A stretch of 64,000 bases of DNA from CAZKGE01 sp964636405 (GTDB lineage Bacteria; Bacillota; Clostridia; Christensenellales; CAG-138), in NCBI GenBank assembly GCA_964636405.1, contig CAZWSI010000009.1:1-64000 (forward strand). The letters are read 5' to 3'. The position numbers and the translations under genes were made by a program. Below the pieces are notes generated by a model, which was not told the origin of the DNA, made no database searches, and saw nothing but the letters and a program-made list of their open reading frames with translations. Of the stretch, positions 53,357 to 60,533 are shown in pieces; position 1 is the stretch's first letter; each line of letters starts with the position of its first letter.

Positions 53357-53365
53357 ATTGTAGCA
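53357..53365 (-). promoter_or_regulatory. Extended -10 promoter of the GT4 gene, leaderless arrangement
   Basis: On the minus strand TGC-TACAAT ends 6 nt before the start codon at 53350. No Shine-Dalgarno sequence is present. Confidence 0.6.
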
Positions 53366-53416
53366 TGCTCCGCGCGCAAAGGGAAGCGGGGAATCGGCGT
53401 GCATTTTGGCGATGCT

Positions 53417-54304
53417 TTACGCGTCCCGTCCCTTTGCTTCCTCCAGCGGCTCGGCTTGCTGCGCGGGCTTGCCCTTGTCAAGCCGGTCCAGCAGCAGCGC
53501 GCCCGCAAAGCCCGCCGCAAAGCAAACGAGGGAAAGGATCACGCTCTTTGCGCCGTCGTATGAAAACGGCACGATAATGAGCGTCGAGGCGAGCACAATG
53601 CCCACCACCGCGTGATAAGCCAGCGCGTAATGCCGCTCAAAAAGATGGTTCGTAAGCCGCGCGAGCGCCAGCACCGTGACGATAAGCCCCAAAATCCAAA
53701 AGCTGATCACGGAGAGATCGAAATCCGCAATGCCCGCCGCAAGCGGCTGAAACAGCCCGAGCGACATGAGAATGGACGAGCTCGACATGCCCGGCACAAT
53801 GAGGCTGAGGCCCCAAAGCACGCCCGCGAACAAATACCAGCCCCACGAGGGCGCAACCTGCGCAAAGGGGCTTGTGCGCACCCACAGCAGCAAGCCGAAA
53901 AGCGCGGCGAAGGCTATTGTCAACGCCACGAACGAGCCTTTGGGGCGGCCCTGCTGCCCGGCCTCCCGATATAGCGATGGGACGGTGCCCGCAATCAGGC
54001 CGATGAAAAGCCAGGTCGCCAGCGTTTCGTTTGCCGAAAAGACAAGATCGATCACACGGGCAAAGAAAAGGAAGCCCAGCACCCACCCCACGCACACCGG
54101 CAAAAACACGCGCCAGTATTTGGGCAGCGCCCGCCTGGGGTGTGAAAGCAGTTCCATCATGGGCCGGTAGATGCCGAACACCACGCTGAGCACGCCGCCC
54201 GAAATGCCGGGCAGAATGGCGCCGCCGCCGATCAGCAGCCCCGACAGTACGAGCACGAGCCACCGATTCCAGGGGATACGGGTTTCCTGACCGTCCATTT
54301 GCAT
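53417..54304 (-). CDS. popT: DUF368 polyprenyl-phosphate transporter PopT
   Basis: A 295-residue membrane protein with eight or nine helices and the duplicated DUF368 signature: GGGAILPGISGGVLSVVFG near the start and LSLIVPGMSSSSILMSLG in the middle. DUF368 proteins such as PopT recycle undecaprenyl phosphate across the membrane for cell-wall synthesis. GGGAGG precedes the start MQMDGQ. Its neighbour is the GT4 gene, so envelope lipid work is a common theme. Confidence 0.88.
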   Translation of the reverse strand: MQMDGQETRIPWNRWLVLVLSGLLIGGGAILPGISGGVLSVVFGIYRPMMELLSHPRRALPKYWRVFLPVCVGWVLGFLFFARVIDLVFSANETLATWLFIGLIAGTVPSLYREAGQQGRPKGSFVALTIAFAALFGLLLWVRTSPFAQVAPSWGWYLFAGVLWGLSLIVPGMSSSSILMSLGLFQPLAAGIADFDLSVISFWILGLIVTVLALARLTNHLFERHYALAYHAVVGIVLASTLIIVPFSYDGAKSVILSLVCFAAGFAGALLLDRLDKGKPAQQAEPLEEAKGRDA

Positions 54305-54333
54305 GCGCGCGCCTCCCAAAAAGCATTGGCTTT

Positions 54334-54342
54334 ATTGTAACA
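54334..54342 (-). promoter_or_regulatory. Extended -10 promoter of popT
   Basis: On the minus strand TGT-TACAAT about 30 nt before the start codon; no clear -35. Confidence 0.45.
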
Positions 54343-54433
54343 GCAAGCAGACCGCCGCGCAAGAGGCTGCTGCGCGGCGCGGCAAGCGCGGTCGCCCCCG
54401 GCGCGTATCGGCTTTGGCGCGTCTGCCGACGCC

Positions 54434-54718
54434 TTATACCGTTTCCGTCTCCATCTTTTTATCCGGATTGCGCCAATAACGGCTGCCGTTTTGGAGGCGG
54501 CAGAGCCAGCCGCTGTCCACAAGCCCGCGACGGAGCGTGAAAAAGTCGTTGAAATTGTGCCAACTGCTGAGGATGGCGTTGACCTCGTGCTCGGTATAAT
54601 CCGTACCCACGTCGAATTTTTCCGCAAGATACGCGTATACCTCCGCGCGCGGAGCCTGCTTTGCCGGGAGCTGCTTAAGCCGCCCCTCCTCGTCCAAAAA
54701 CCGTTCGATACCTTGCAT
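54434..54718 (-). CDS. DUF2087 domain protein
   Basis: A 94-residue protein consisting of one DUF2087 domain: GRLKQLPAKQAPRAEVYAYL, then YTEHEVNAIL, LRRGLVDSGWL and a terminal YWRNP. This domain often follows a helix-turn-helix in regulators but here stands alone. Function unknown. The start MQGIERFL at 54718 follows GGAGGAAC; an upstream in-frame ATG is weaker. Confidence 0.8.
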   Translation of the reverse strand: MQGIERFLDEEGRLKQLPAKQAPRAEVYAYLAEKFDVGTDYTEHEVNAILSSWHNFNDFFTLRRGLVDSGWLCRLQNGSRYWRNPDKKMETETV

Positions 54719-54808
54719 ATGTTCCTCCGGAACCTTTCCTGTAAACAATGTACCGCGGGGGACGCGTTCCGTCAAGCCCGGATGACGCGGCCGCCCGCTT
54801 ATGGAAAA

Positions 54809-54831
54809 CCCCCGTCCGCGCGGGACGGGGG
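54809..54831 (-). terminator. Terminator of the duplicated-domain lipoprotein gene
   Basis: Perfect 9-bp arms, CCCCCGTCC and GGACGGGGG, with a 5-nt loop; followed in the minus direction by TTTTCC. Confidence 0.75.
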
Positions 54832-54874
54832 CAGGCTTCCAGGCGCAAGCGACGCACCGCTTGCCGCTATAGGC

Positions 54875-55855
54875 TTAGTGGCAGGCCTTCGCTTCGTTCT
54901 GCAGGGGCTTTACGTAATCCTCGGTGAAGATGGCGTAGTACTCCTGAAGGTCGTCCTCCGCCACATCCTCGGTGCCGATCACGTCGCAGCTAAACTCCAC
55001 GCCCACGGTGTCCTTGAGGGACAGGGTGATGGCGTTGTCAAGCTGGAGGCCCGTGATGGTCATGGGCGCGGTGGTTCCGTCGGCAAACTCGACGTATACC
55101 TCGTATTCCAGCACGCGGTCGCGCAGGAACACCGGGTGCAGATAGTCCGCATGCTCGCCGCTGGACTTGAACTCGCCCGCCAGGATATTGGAGCCCTTGT
55201 CGGCCGCGCCCACGGGATAGACATAGATCGCGGCGATGGCCACGTCGGTCTTGTTCTTCAATTCGACGGCCACGGTCGCCATTGCCTTGGTTCTGGAGCC
55301 GTCGGCAAGCGCGTCGGTCTTGATCTCGTCGGTAAACACCACGTCCTCGTCGGCCTTGCAGGATACTTCATCCGCCGCCTTGAAGGACAGACTGTTCTTG
55401 CTCATCATTTCAAGGTTCTTGTAGGTGCCCGTTTCGCCGTTGCTGAACACCGCATAGGCCTCGTACTGCTCGGCCGCGGGACGGACGCACACAACGCGCA
55501 GATAATCTTGGTATTCGCTGCTGTTGATCTGCGGAATATCGCCCAGAATGTTGTCGTACTTCTCCTCGGAGTCCTTCGGATAGAGGTACAGCTCGACAAG
55601 CTCGAGGCTCTCCGCGCCATCCGCGCTCTTGGCCTTGTTCTTGACCATGAACGCAAGCACGGTGTCCTCGGCGGGAGCGGCGGGCGCTTCCGGCGCGGCG
55701 GGCTCGGCGGGCGCCTCCGGCGCTGCAGCGGGCGCTTCGGTCGCCGCGGCGGGCGCTTCGGTTGCCGCGGTCGCGGGCGCCTCGGTCTTTGCGCAGGCGC
55801 CAAACAGCAGCGTCAGCATGCAGACAGCCAGAATCAGGGAAAGCATTTTCTTCAT
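54875..55855 (-). CDS. Lipoprotein with two copies of an uncharacterised domain
   Basis: A 326-residue lipoprotein with lipobox LFGAC (C21). A spacer of Ala-Pro-Glu repeats (about 25-63) is followed by two related domains. Copy one has VELYLYPKDSEEKYDNILG, then EYQDYLRVVCVRP and YEAYAVFSNGETGTYKNL. Copy two has AAIYVYPVGAADKGSNILAG, then EHADYLHPVFLRD and YEVYVEFADGTTAPMTI. The domain is not recognised; ligand binding at the cell surface is a guess. CAGGAGGAA precedes the ATG. A leader of nearly 200 nt carries a long-range stem. Confidence 0.72.
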   Translation of the reverse strand: MKKMLSLILAVCMLTLLFGACAKTEAPATAATEAPAAATEAPAAAPEAPAEPAAPEAPAAPAEDTVLAFMVKNKAKSADGAESLELVELYLYPKDSEEKYDNILGDIPQINSSEYQDYLRVVCVRPAAEQYEAYAVFSNGETGTYKNLEMMSKNSLSFKAADEVSCKADEDVVFTDEIKTDALADGSRTKAMATVAVELKNKTDVAIAAIYVYPVGAADKGSNILAGEFKSSGEHADYLHPVFLRDRVLEYEVYVEFADGTTAPMTITGLQLDNAITLSLKDTVGVEFSCDVIGTEDVAEDDLQEYYAIFTEDYVKPLQNEAKACH

Positions 55856-55922
55856 TGTGGTGATTCCTCCTGTCCCCTTTCGGGGTTATTTTGCGGCTTG
55901 CGCCGTAAATGCGAAGCATCGT

Positions 55923-56016
55923 AAACGTTTCCGGCAAGGCTAAATTTCAGGGCGTTTGGGGAGGCCTCGGAAGGGCATATACACATTATGGGGAAGCTTA
56001 GGGGCCGGAAACGTTT
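55923..56016 (-). promoter_or_regulatory. Long-range stem in the lipoprotein mRNA leader
   Basis: A perfect 13-bp inverted repeat, AAACGTTTCCGGC (55923-55935) and GCCGGAAACGTTT (56004-56016), encloses 68 nt. It can extend to 15 of 16 pairs. A CCCC-GAAA-GGGG hairpin sits just before the ribosome site. Each arm also contains the palindrome AAACGTTT, so a pair of DNA operators 86 bp apart is an alternative reading. Confidence 0.55.
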
Positions 56017-56059
56017 GCGTTACAAGATGCAAACAGATAAGCGATTCCCGCTTGCAGCC

Positions 56060-56088
56060 ATTATACCAGTGCCCCCCGCTTCCGTCAA
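56060..56088 (-). promoter_or_regulatory. Promoter of the duplicated-domain lipoprotein gene
   Basis: On the minus strand TTGACG (56088-56083), a 17-bp spacer and TATAAT (56065-56060). The MITE-like element begins 10 bp upstream of the -35. Confidence 0.8.
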
Positions 56089-56097
56089 GGAGAAAAA

Positions 56098-56266
56098 CCG
56101 CGCGGAGCAGGGCATGTTCATGAAAAAGTCTGCGGCTTGCAGAGAAAGAGTTTTCGCGCTGATTTTGAAGAAAACTTCAAAACGAAGCCGCAAGAATCGA
56201 TTACACAGGCGCACAGAGCGCCTAATTGCCTGAAAAGCTTTCATGAACATGCCCTGCCGCGCGGAG
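56098..56266. mobile_element. MITE-like element with 10-bp target duplication
   Basis: Element body 56108-56256 (149 bp). Its ends are perfect 18-bp inverted repeats, CAGGGCATGTTCATGAAA and its complement at 56239-56256. A 10-bp direct repeat, CCGCGCGGAG, abuts both ends (56098-56107 and 56257-56266), as expected for a target-site duplication. Inside lie nested inverted repeats: TGCGGCTT/AAGCCGCA (56131-56138 and 56185-56192), TTGAAG/CTTCAA (56165-56180) and AGGCGC/GCGCCT (56207-56223). The interior is A/T-richer than its surroundings and encodes no transposase. Long target duplications occur in IS4-type families, but no parent can be named. This element fills most of the 492-bp gap between two genes. 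Confidence 0.8.
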
Positions 56267-56303
56267 CGGGCGCCGTGCCTTTCACGGCTTTGCACGCGCA
56301 AAA

Positions 56304-56334
56304 AAGCCCCGAGGGCGCGCGGCCTTCGGGGCTT
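56304..56334 (-). terminator. Terminator of the ECF S-component gene
   Basis: 9-bp arms, AAGCCCCGA (56304-56312) and TCGGGGCTT (56326-56334); in the minus direction the stem ends in six T residues. Confidence 0.88.
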
Positions 56335-56347
56335 GCTCTTAAAAAGC

Positions 56348-56908
56348 TTACGCCTCCTTTTTGAGGCTGCCCTCCTTGGAGCGGGTCTTACTGTAGGCAA
56401 AGAGCAGGAGCGTGCCGATCACGCCCGCGGAAACGATGTTGACCGCCGCCGCCACCGCGCCCTGTGCGAACACCAAATTCACGGGCTCGCTGTAAACCAC
56501 GATATCGAGTACCGGCGCGATCACGATCCACGCAACCACATTGGCAACGATCTGATAGATGTTGAAGCGCAGCGCGTCCTTCCATCCGAAGACGCCCTCG
56601 GACGCCTTGAGCTTGGTAAAGCACAGGCCGTAGATAAAGCCGCAAACGCCGCTTGCGACCACCCAGCTCCACCAGGGCGAGCCATACTGGAGCGCGTCGG
56701 AAAGCGCGTGGCCCAGCAGCGCGATAAGCCCGCTTGCGATGGGCCCAAAGAGCGCGCCAAAGAACGCGGCAAGACCGTAGGCGGGCTGAATGGAGGTTTC
56801 CGGGATGCCGGTGGGGATCTTTACGTACATAAACAGCAGCGCAAACAGTGCGGCGCCAAGGCCCGTAGCGACGATTGTTTTCGTCGTTACCTTAAACATT
56901 TGCTTCAT
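56348..56908 (-). CDS. ECF transporter substrate-specific (S) component
   Basis: A 186-residue membrane protein of about six helices, similar to the UPF0397-type S components that partner fused ECF ATPases. Features include YVKIPTGIPETSIQPAYG and ALLGHALSDALQYGSPWWSW. S components bind the vitamin-like substrate outside the cell. The duplicated ATPase and the T component lie 1-3 kb upstream on the same strand, so this gene probably completes that transporter. A SAM hydrolase gene lies between them, which hints at a methionine- or nucleoside-related substrate. It has its own promoter with a palindromic operator. GGGAGGGA precedes the ATG. Confidence 0.85.
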   Translation of the reverse strand: MKQMFKVTTKTIVATGLGAALFALLFMYVKIPTGIPETSIQPAYGLAAFFGALFGPIASGLIALLGHALSDALQYGSPWWSWVVASGVCGFIYGLCFTKLKASEGVFGWKDALRFNIYQIVANVVAWIVIAPVLDIVVYSEPVNLVFAQGAVAAAVNIVSAGVIGTLLLFAYSKTRSKEGSLKKEA

Positions 56909-56935
56909 AACTCTTCCCTCCCATAATTATGCAAT

Positions 56936-56982
56936 ATGACTCACTTATTGAAGCATTTTGACGAAAAATTGTCAAGAGTCAT
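56936..56982 (-). promoter_or_regulatory. Promoter and nested palindromes of the ECF S-component gene
   Basis: On the minus strand TTGACA (56975-56970), a 17-bp spacer ending in TGC and TTCAAT (56952-56947). TTGAC/GTCAA (56958-56962 and 56971-56975) overlaps the -35, and ATGACTC/GAGTCAT (56936-56942 and 56976-56982) brackets the promoter. The layout suggests a repressor site. Confidence 0.5.
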
Positions 56983-57079
56983 TCGGCCTGTTTCAAGCGA
57001 AAGGGGGCTGCCGGTCGCTCTGCTCATATGTGCGTTAAATATGATAAGGGAATTTGGAAACAGACCCTAAGCGCAGGCG

Positions 57080-57928
57080 TTATTCCGTCTTTTCCAGGCG
57101 GACGGTCCACTCGCCGCCAAAGCCTACGCCGTAGGTTTGGGCAAAGCTGCCCCGGCATACCGCGAGGGCCGCGCGCATGAGCTCATTGTTATACACCACG
57201 GGCATACCCGCCTCCACAAAGCCGAAGCTTTGGCAGAAGGGCACAGCCTCGTTAAAGCGCGTTTCACCCGCGCACGCGATGCGTACGCGCAGCACGTCGC
57301 CATAGCGAACGCCCGTTTCCGTAAGGAACGAAAGCGGAATGTTCGTCCACACGTTGCCGAAGTTGGGGTCGTCTATTTCGAGCGTGCCCTCGATCACCCC
57401 GTTTGCCGCGCGCGGCTCGGCCATTTGGTGGGTCACGATCTCCGATATGGGATATGCCGGCCCAACGCCCGCAAAATCGATGATCCCGGTCGCGAGGCGC
57501 GCCGCCGTGTATCCAAACAAATCGCGCCCATGGAAAATGGCCACGCCCACGGTATCCTTGCCGCGCAGGCGGTTGCGTCGCTCGTCAATTTCGCGCACGG
57601 CCTCCACGCCCATATAGCGCGCGACATGCGTAAGCGTGCCGTTATCGGGCGTTACGACGTAATAGCCGCCCGCAATCCTCGCCACGCACGCCCGGCGCGC
57701 TGTGCCCACGCCGGGGTCCACGACCGATACATAGATCGTGCCCTCCGGCCAGAAGCGCAGGCTTTGATAGAGCCGGTAGCTGGCGCTCCAGGTATCGTAC
57801 TGAGGCAGTTCGTGCGTGCCGTCCATGATTTCAAGCGTGCGATCCACGCTCTTGACCACGCCGTACATGGAGCTGACCGCGCCCTCCTTATAGGTAAAAT
57901 CCGTTTGAAAAACCAAAATGGGCTTCAT
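57080..57928 (-). CDS. SAM hydroxide adenosyltransferase (SAM hydrolase, DUF62)
   Basis: A 282-residue enzyme of the fluorinase/chlorinase superfamily. Conserved segments: FQTDFTYKEGAVSSMYG, VSVVDPGVGTARRA, VTPDNGTL and GRDLFGYTAARLA. Members without halide activity hydrolyse SAM to adenosine and methionine. It starts MKPILVF 10 nt after the EcfT stop and is part of the ECF operon. The context suggests that its substrate or product is connected with what the transporter brings in. A GAGGTG site lies before the ATG. Confidence 0.9.
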   Translation of the reverse strand: MKPILVFQTDFTYKEGAVSSMYGVVKSVDRTLEIMDGTHELPQYDTWSASYRLYQSLRFWPEGTIYVSVVDPGVGTARRACVARIAGGYYVVTPDNGTLTHVARYMGVEAVREIDERRNRLRGKDTVGVAIFHGRDLFGYTAARLATGIIDFAGVGPAYPISEIVTHQMAEPRAANGVIEGTLEIDDPNFGNVWTNIPLSFLTETGVRYGDVLRVRIACAGETRFNEAVPFCQSFGFVEAGMPVVYNNELMRAALAVCRGSFAQTYGVGFGGEWTVRLEKTE

Positions 57929-57938
57929 TGCACGCACC

Positions 57939-58772
57939 TCACACAAATGGATTATAGAAACGGGAGCCGTTCACAAACCACGTCAGCGCAAGCGAAGCGG
58001 CCAGCTGCAGCGCGCACACGGCAAGCGCCAGCGCGTCACCTCCGCGCAGGGGCTTGGCGGCATACCAGGTGCGCTTCTTGTTCTTTCCAAAGCCGCGCAA
58101 ATCCATGGTGTTGCTGATCAGCTCGATGCGCTCAAGCGTGGAAAAGACGAGCGGCACGCAGATATGCATGGTGTTTTTCACGCGCCTTCCGAGTCTTTCC
58201 TTTTTTGAAAGATCCAGCCCCCGGCTCTGCTGCGCGAGGGAAATATCCTGATAGTCACGGATCAGATCCGGGAAATAACGGAGCGTCAGGGAGAGCGCAA
58301 AGGCGGCCTTGTAGCTTACGCCGATGCGCGAGAGCGAGGCGGCCAGCTCGCTTGGGTGGGTCGTGAGAAAAAAAATGATGCCGATTGGCACGACGGACGC
58401 GTATTTCAGGAGCTTGGTCACCTGATACAGCATCTGCTCGGCGGTAACCTCGTAGCGCCCTCCAAGGGTAAACCAGAGGTGACGCGTGCCGTAAATCTCC
58501 GTTCCGTAGGCGGGGCTAAAGAGAAAGGTGAGCACAAAGTTAAACAGCAAAAACACCAGCACGTAGCAGACCATGAGCTTGATTTGGACGAAGCGGATGC
58601 CGGAAAGCCGCAGCATGAAAAGCGAAAACGCGAACACCAGCGCGACGAGGCGGATATCGTAAGAAAACATGACGGCCGTGGTAAGCAGCAAAAAGCACCC
58701 GAGCTTTGTTATGCCCGCCAGATCGTATATGTAGTTGTGGCGCTCCACATAATCAAACAGCTTGGCCTTCAT
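57939..58772 (-). CDS. ecfT: ECF transporter transmembrane (T) component
   Basis: A 277-residue EcfT with about five helices. The cytoplasmic coupling region holds the two Ala-Arg-Gly-like motifs, here SLAQQSRGLDLSKKERL and NTMDLRGFGKNKKR. It links the S component to the ATPases. The start overlaps the ATPase stop as ATGA. Confidence 0.9.
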   Translation of the reverse strand: MKAKLFDYVERHNYIYDLAGITKLGCFLLLTTAVMFSYDIRLVALVFAFSLFMLRLSGIRFVQIKLMVCYVLVFLLFNFVLTFLFSPAYGTEIYGTRHLWFTLGGRYEVTAEQMLYQVTKLLKYASVVPIGIIFFLTTHPSELAASLSRIGVSYKAAFALSLTLRYFPDLIRDYQDISLAQQSRGLDLSKKERLGRRVKNTMHICVPLVFSTLERIELISNTMDLRGFGKNKKRTWYAAKPLRGGDALALAVCALQLAASLALTWFVNGSRFYNPFV

Positions 58773-60478
58773 CCGCGCAGCCTCCTCTCGTAATCGATGA
58801 AGTTGCGCACAAAGCCCTGCGCGTTTTCAATGCCCGCGCGCCCGGCCAAGGTATAGAGGGAGGTGAGCTTTAAACTGGCGGGCTCCGCAATCTCCGCGTT
58901 GGTGAGCGCCTCCACGGCCGTTCCGTCCAGCAGGAGCCTGCCCTCGTGCAGCACCAGCGCGCGCGGCGTATATTCCAGCATTAGGTGCATATCGTGCGTA
59001 ATGAGCAAAATTGCCACGCCCGTATCGTTCAGCGCGCGCAAAAAGCGCATGATCTCCGTATAGTGGCGGTAATCCTGCCCGGCGGTCGGCTCGTCGAGTA
59101 TGATCAGCCTTGGCTCGAGCACCAGCACGGAGGCGATGGTCACGCGCTTCTTCTGGCCGAAGCTCAGCGCCGCAACCGGCCAGCTTCGGAAAGGCGAAAG
59201 GCCGCATATCTCCAGCGCATGCCGAACGCGCCGGTCCACCTCCTCCTCGGCCACGCCCCGGATGCGGGGGCCCAGCGCCACCTCGTCGTAAATCATGGGC
59301 TTACAGATCATTTGATTGGGGTTTTGCATGACAAAGCCCACCTGTGCCGAGCGCTCCTTGATGGTGCGATCCGTCATGGGCGCGCCCTCCCAATATAGCG
59401 TGCCCGACGCTTCCTTTACGAGCCCGCAAATCAGCTTTGCAAGGGTGGATTTGCCCGCGCCGTTTGTGCCCACGAGGCTGAGCATGTCCCCTTCGCTTAT
59501 GGTAAAGCTCAGGTCGCTTAATATCTCGCGCCGATCCGTATAGGAAAAACACACGTGCTCGGCGCGCAGCAGCTCCGGGCGCTTTGCGGGCACGGGCGGC
59601 GGGGTCTGCGCGGCGTTCCACGCACAAAGCGCCTCCCGTGCGTTCCCAAGCTCCAGCGTATCGATGCGGCCCGGACGCATGCCCTCCTCCAGCGTCACGC
59701 CCGCGTATTTGAGGGCCGTGACATACAGCGGCGCGCGCACGCCGAGCGAGGGGAGCACCTCCCCGCACATGAGCGCGTCGGGCGTCATATCCGCTACAAT
59801 GCGCCCCTCCGACATCACCACCACCCGATCCACCGCGCGGTGCAGCACGTCCTCGAGCCGATGCTCGATGATCACGGCCGTTTTGTGATACGCGCCGCTG
59901 ATGCGGTCGATGAGCTCGATGGCCGTTTTGCCCGTAGCGGGGTCGAGGTTTGCAAGAGGCTCGTCAAAGAGCAAAATACCCACATCGTGCACCATCACGC
60001 CCGCGAAGGACACGCGTTGCTTCTGCCCGCCGGAAAGCTCGTAGGGCGAAGCGTCGAGCAGCCCGTCCATATCGACCATGGCGGCCGTGCGCCGCACGAT
60101 TTCATGCATGCGCCCCTGCTCCATGCAGTCGTTCTCCAGCGCGAAGGCGATATCCTCGCCCACGGAAAGCCCGATAAACTGCCCGTCCGGGTCCTGCAAC
60201 ACCGTGCCCACCTCGCGGCTCAGGTCAAAAAGCGAAAGCGTTTGCGTTTCCCTGCCCATCACCTTAACGCTGCCCGTCATTTTCCCCTTGTGGGAAAAGG
60301 GCACAAGGCCGTTGATGCAGTTTCCCAGCGTGCTCTTGCCCGAGCCCGAGGGACCCACAATCAGCAGCTTTTCGCCCTCGTAGACCGTAAGGTTGATATT
60401 TGTCAGGGTAGGCTCCGCCTGTGAAAAATATTGAAAGGAAAAATCTGCAAACTCAATAACCGGCCGCCTCTGCTCCAT
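58769..60478 (-). CDS. ECF transporter fused ATPase (two ATP-binding domains)
   Basis: A 569-residue fusion of two ECF ATPases. Domain one (1-250) has GPSGSGKST, LSGGQKQR and LLFDEPLANLD; domain two (about 310-530) has GTNGAGKST, LSFGQKKR and LIILDEPTAGQD. The second signature has Phe for Gly. Fused ATPases occur with the YkoEDC and methionine-regulated ECF groups. The start MEQRRPV at 60478 follows TGGGGGATGGG. First gene of the A-T-SAM hydrolase operon. Confidence 0.92.
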   Translation of the reverse strand: MEQRRPVIEFADFSFQYFSQAEPTLTNINLTVYEGEKLLIVGPSGSGKSTLGNCINGLVPFSHKGKMTGSVKVMGRETQTLSLFDLSREVGTVLQDPDGQFIGLSVGEDIAFALENDCMEQGRMHEIVRRTAAMVDMDGLLDASPYELSGGQKQRVSFAGVMVHDVGILLFDEPLANLDPATGKTAIELIDRISGAYHKTAVIIEHRLEDVLHRAVDRVVVMSEGRIVADMTPDALMCGEVLPSLGVRAPLYVTALKYAGVTLEEGMRPGRIDTLELGNAREALCAWNAAQTPPPVPAKRPELLRAEHVCFSYTDRREILSDLSFTISEGDMLSLVGTNGAGKSTLAKLICGLVKEASGTLYWEGAPMTDRTIKERSAQVGFVMQNPNQMICKPMIYDEVALGPRIRGVAEEEVDRRVRHALEICGLSPFRSWPVAALSFGQKKRVTIASVLVLEPRLIILDEPTAGQDYRHYTEIMRFLRALNDTGVAILLITHDMHLMLEYTPRALVLHEGRLLLDGTAVEALTNAEIAEPASLKLTSLYTLAGRAGIENAQGFVRNFIDYERRLRG

Positions 60479-60533
60479 ACCCATCCCCCATCGGAATTGC
60501 TTCGCGCCTCGCGATGCGTCCCGCGCGAACGCC

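Noticed and set aside
55923..56016. Second MITE with AAACGTTTCCGGC ends
   Set aside because: The 13-bp inverted repeat has no flanking direct repeat and lies within the lipoprotein leader, so a leader stem or operator pair is the better reading.
56114..56233. Short basic peptide frames (MFMK...) reading inward from both ends of the MITE-like element
   Set aside because: The terminal repeats contain ATGTTCATGAAA, so both directions start alike by symmetry. No ribosome site supports translation.
56909..57079. SAM or thiamine riboswitch before the ECF S component
   Set aside because: None of the conserved core sequences of these riboswitches is present; only palindromes around the promoter were found.
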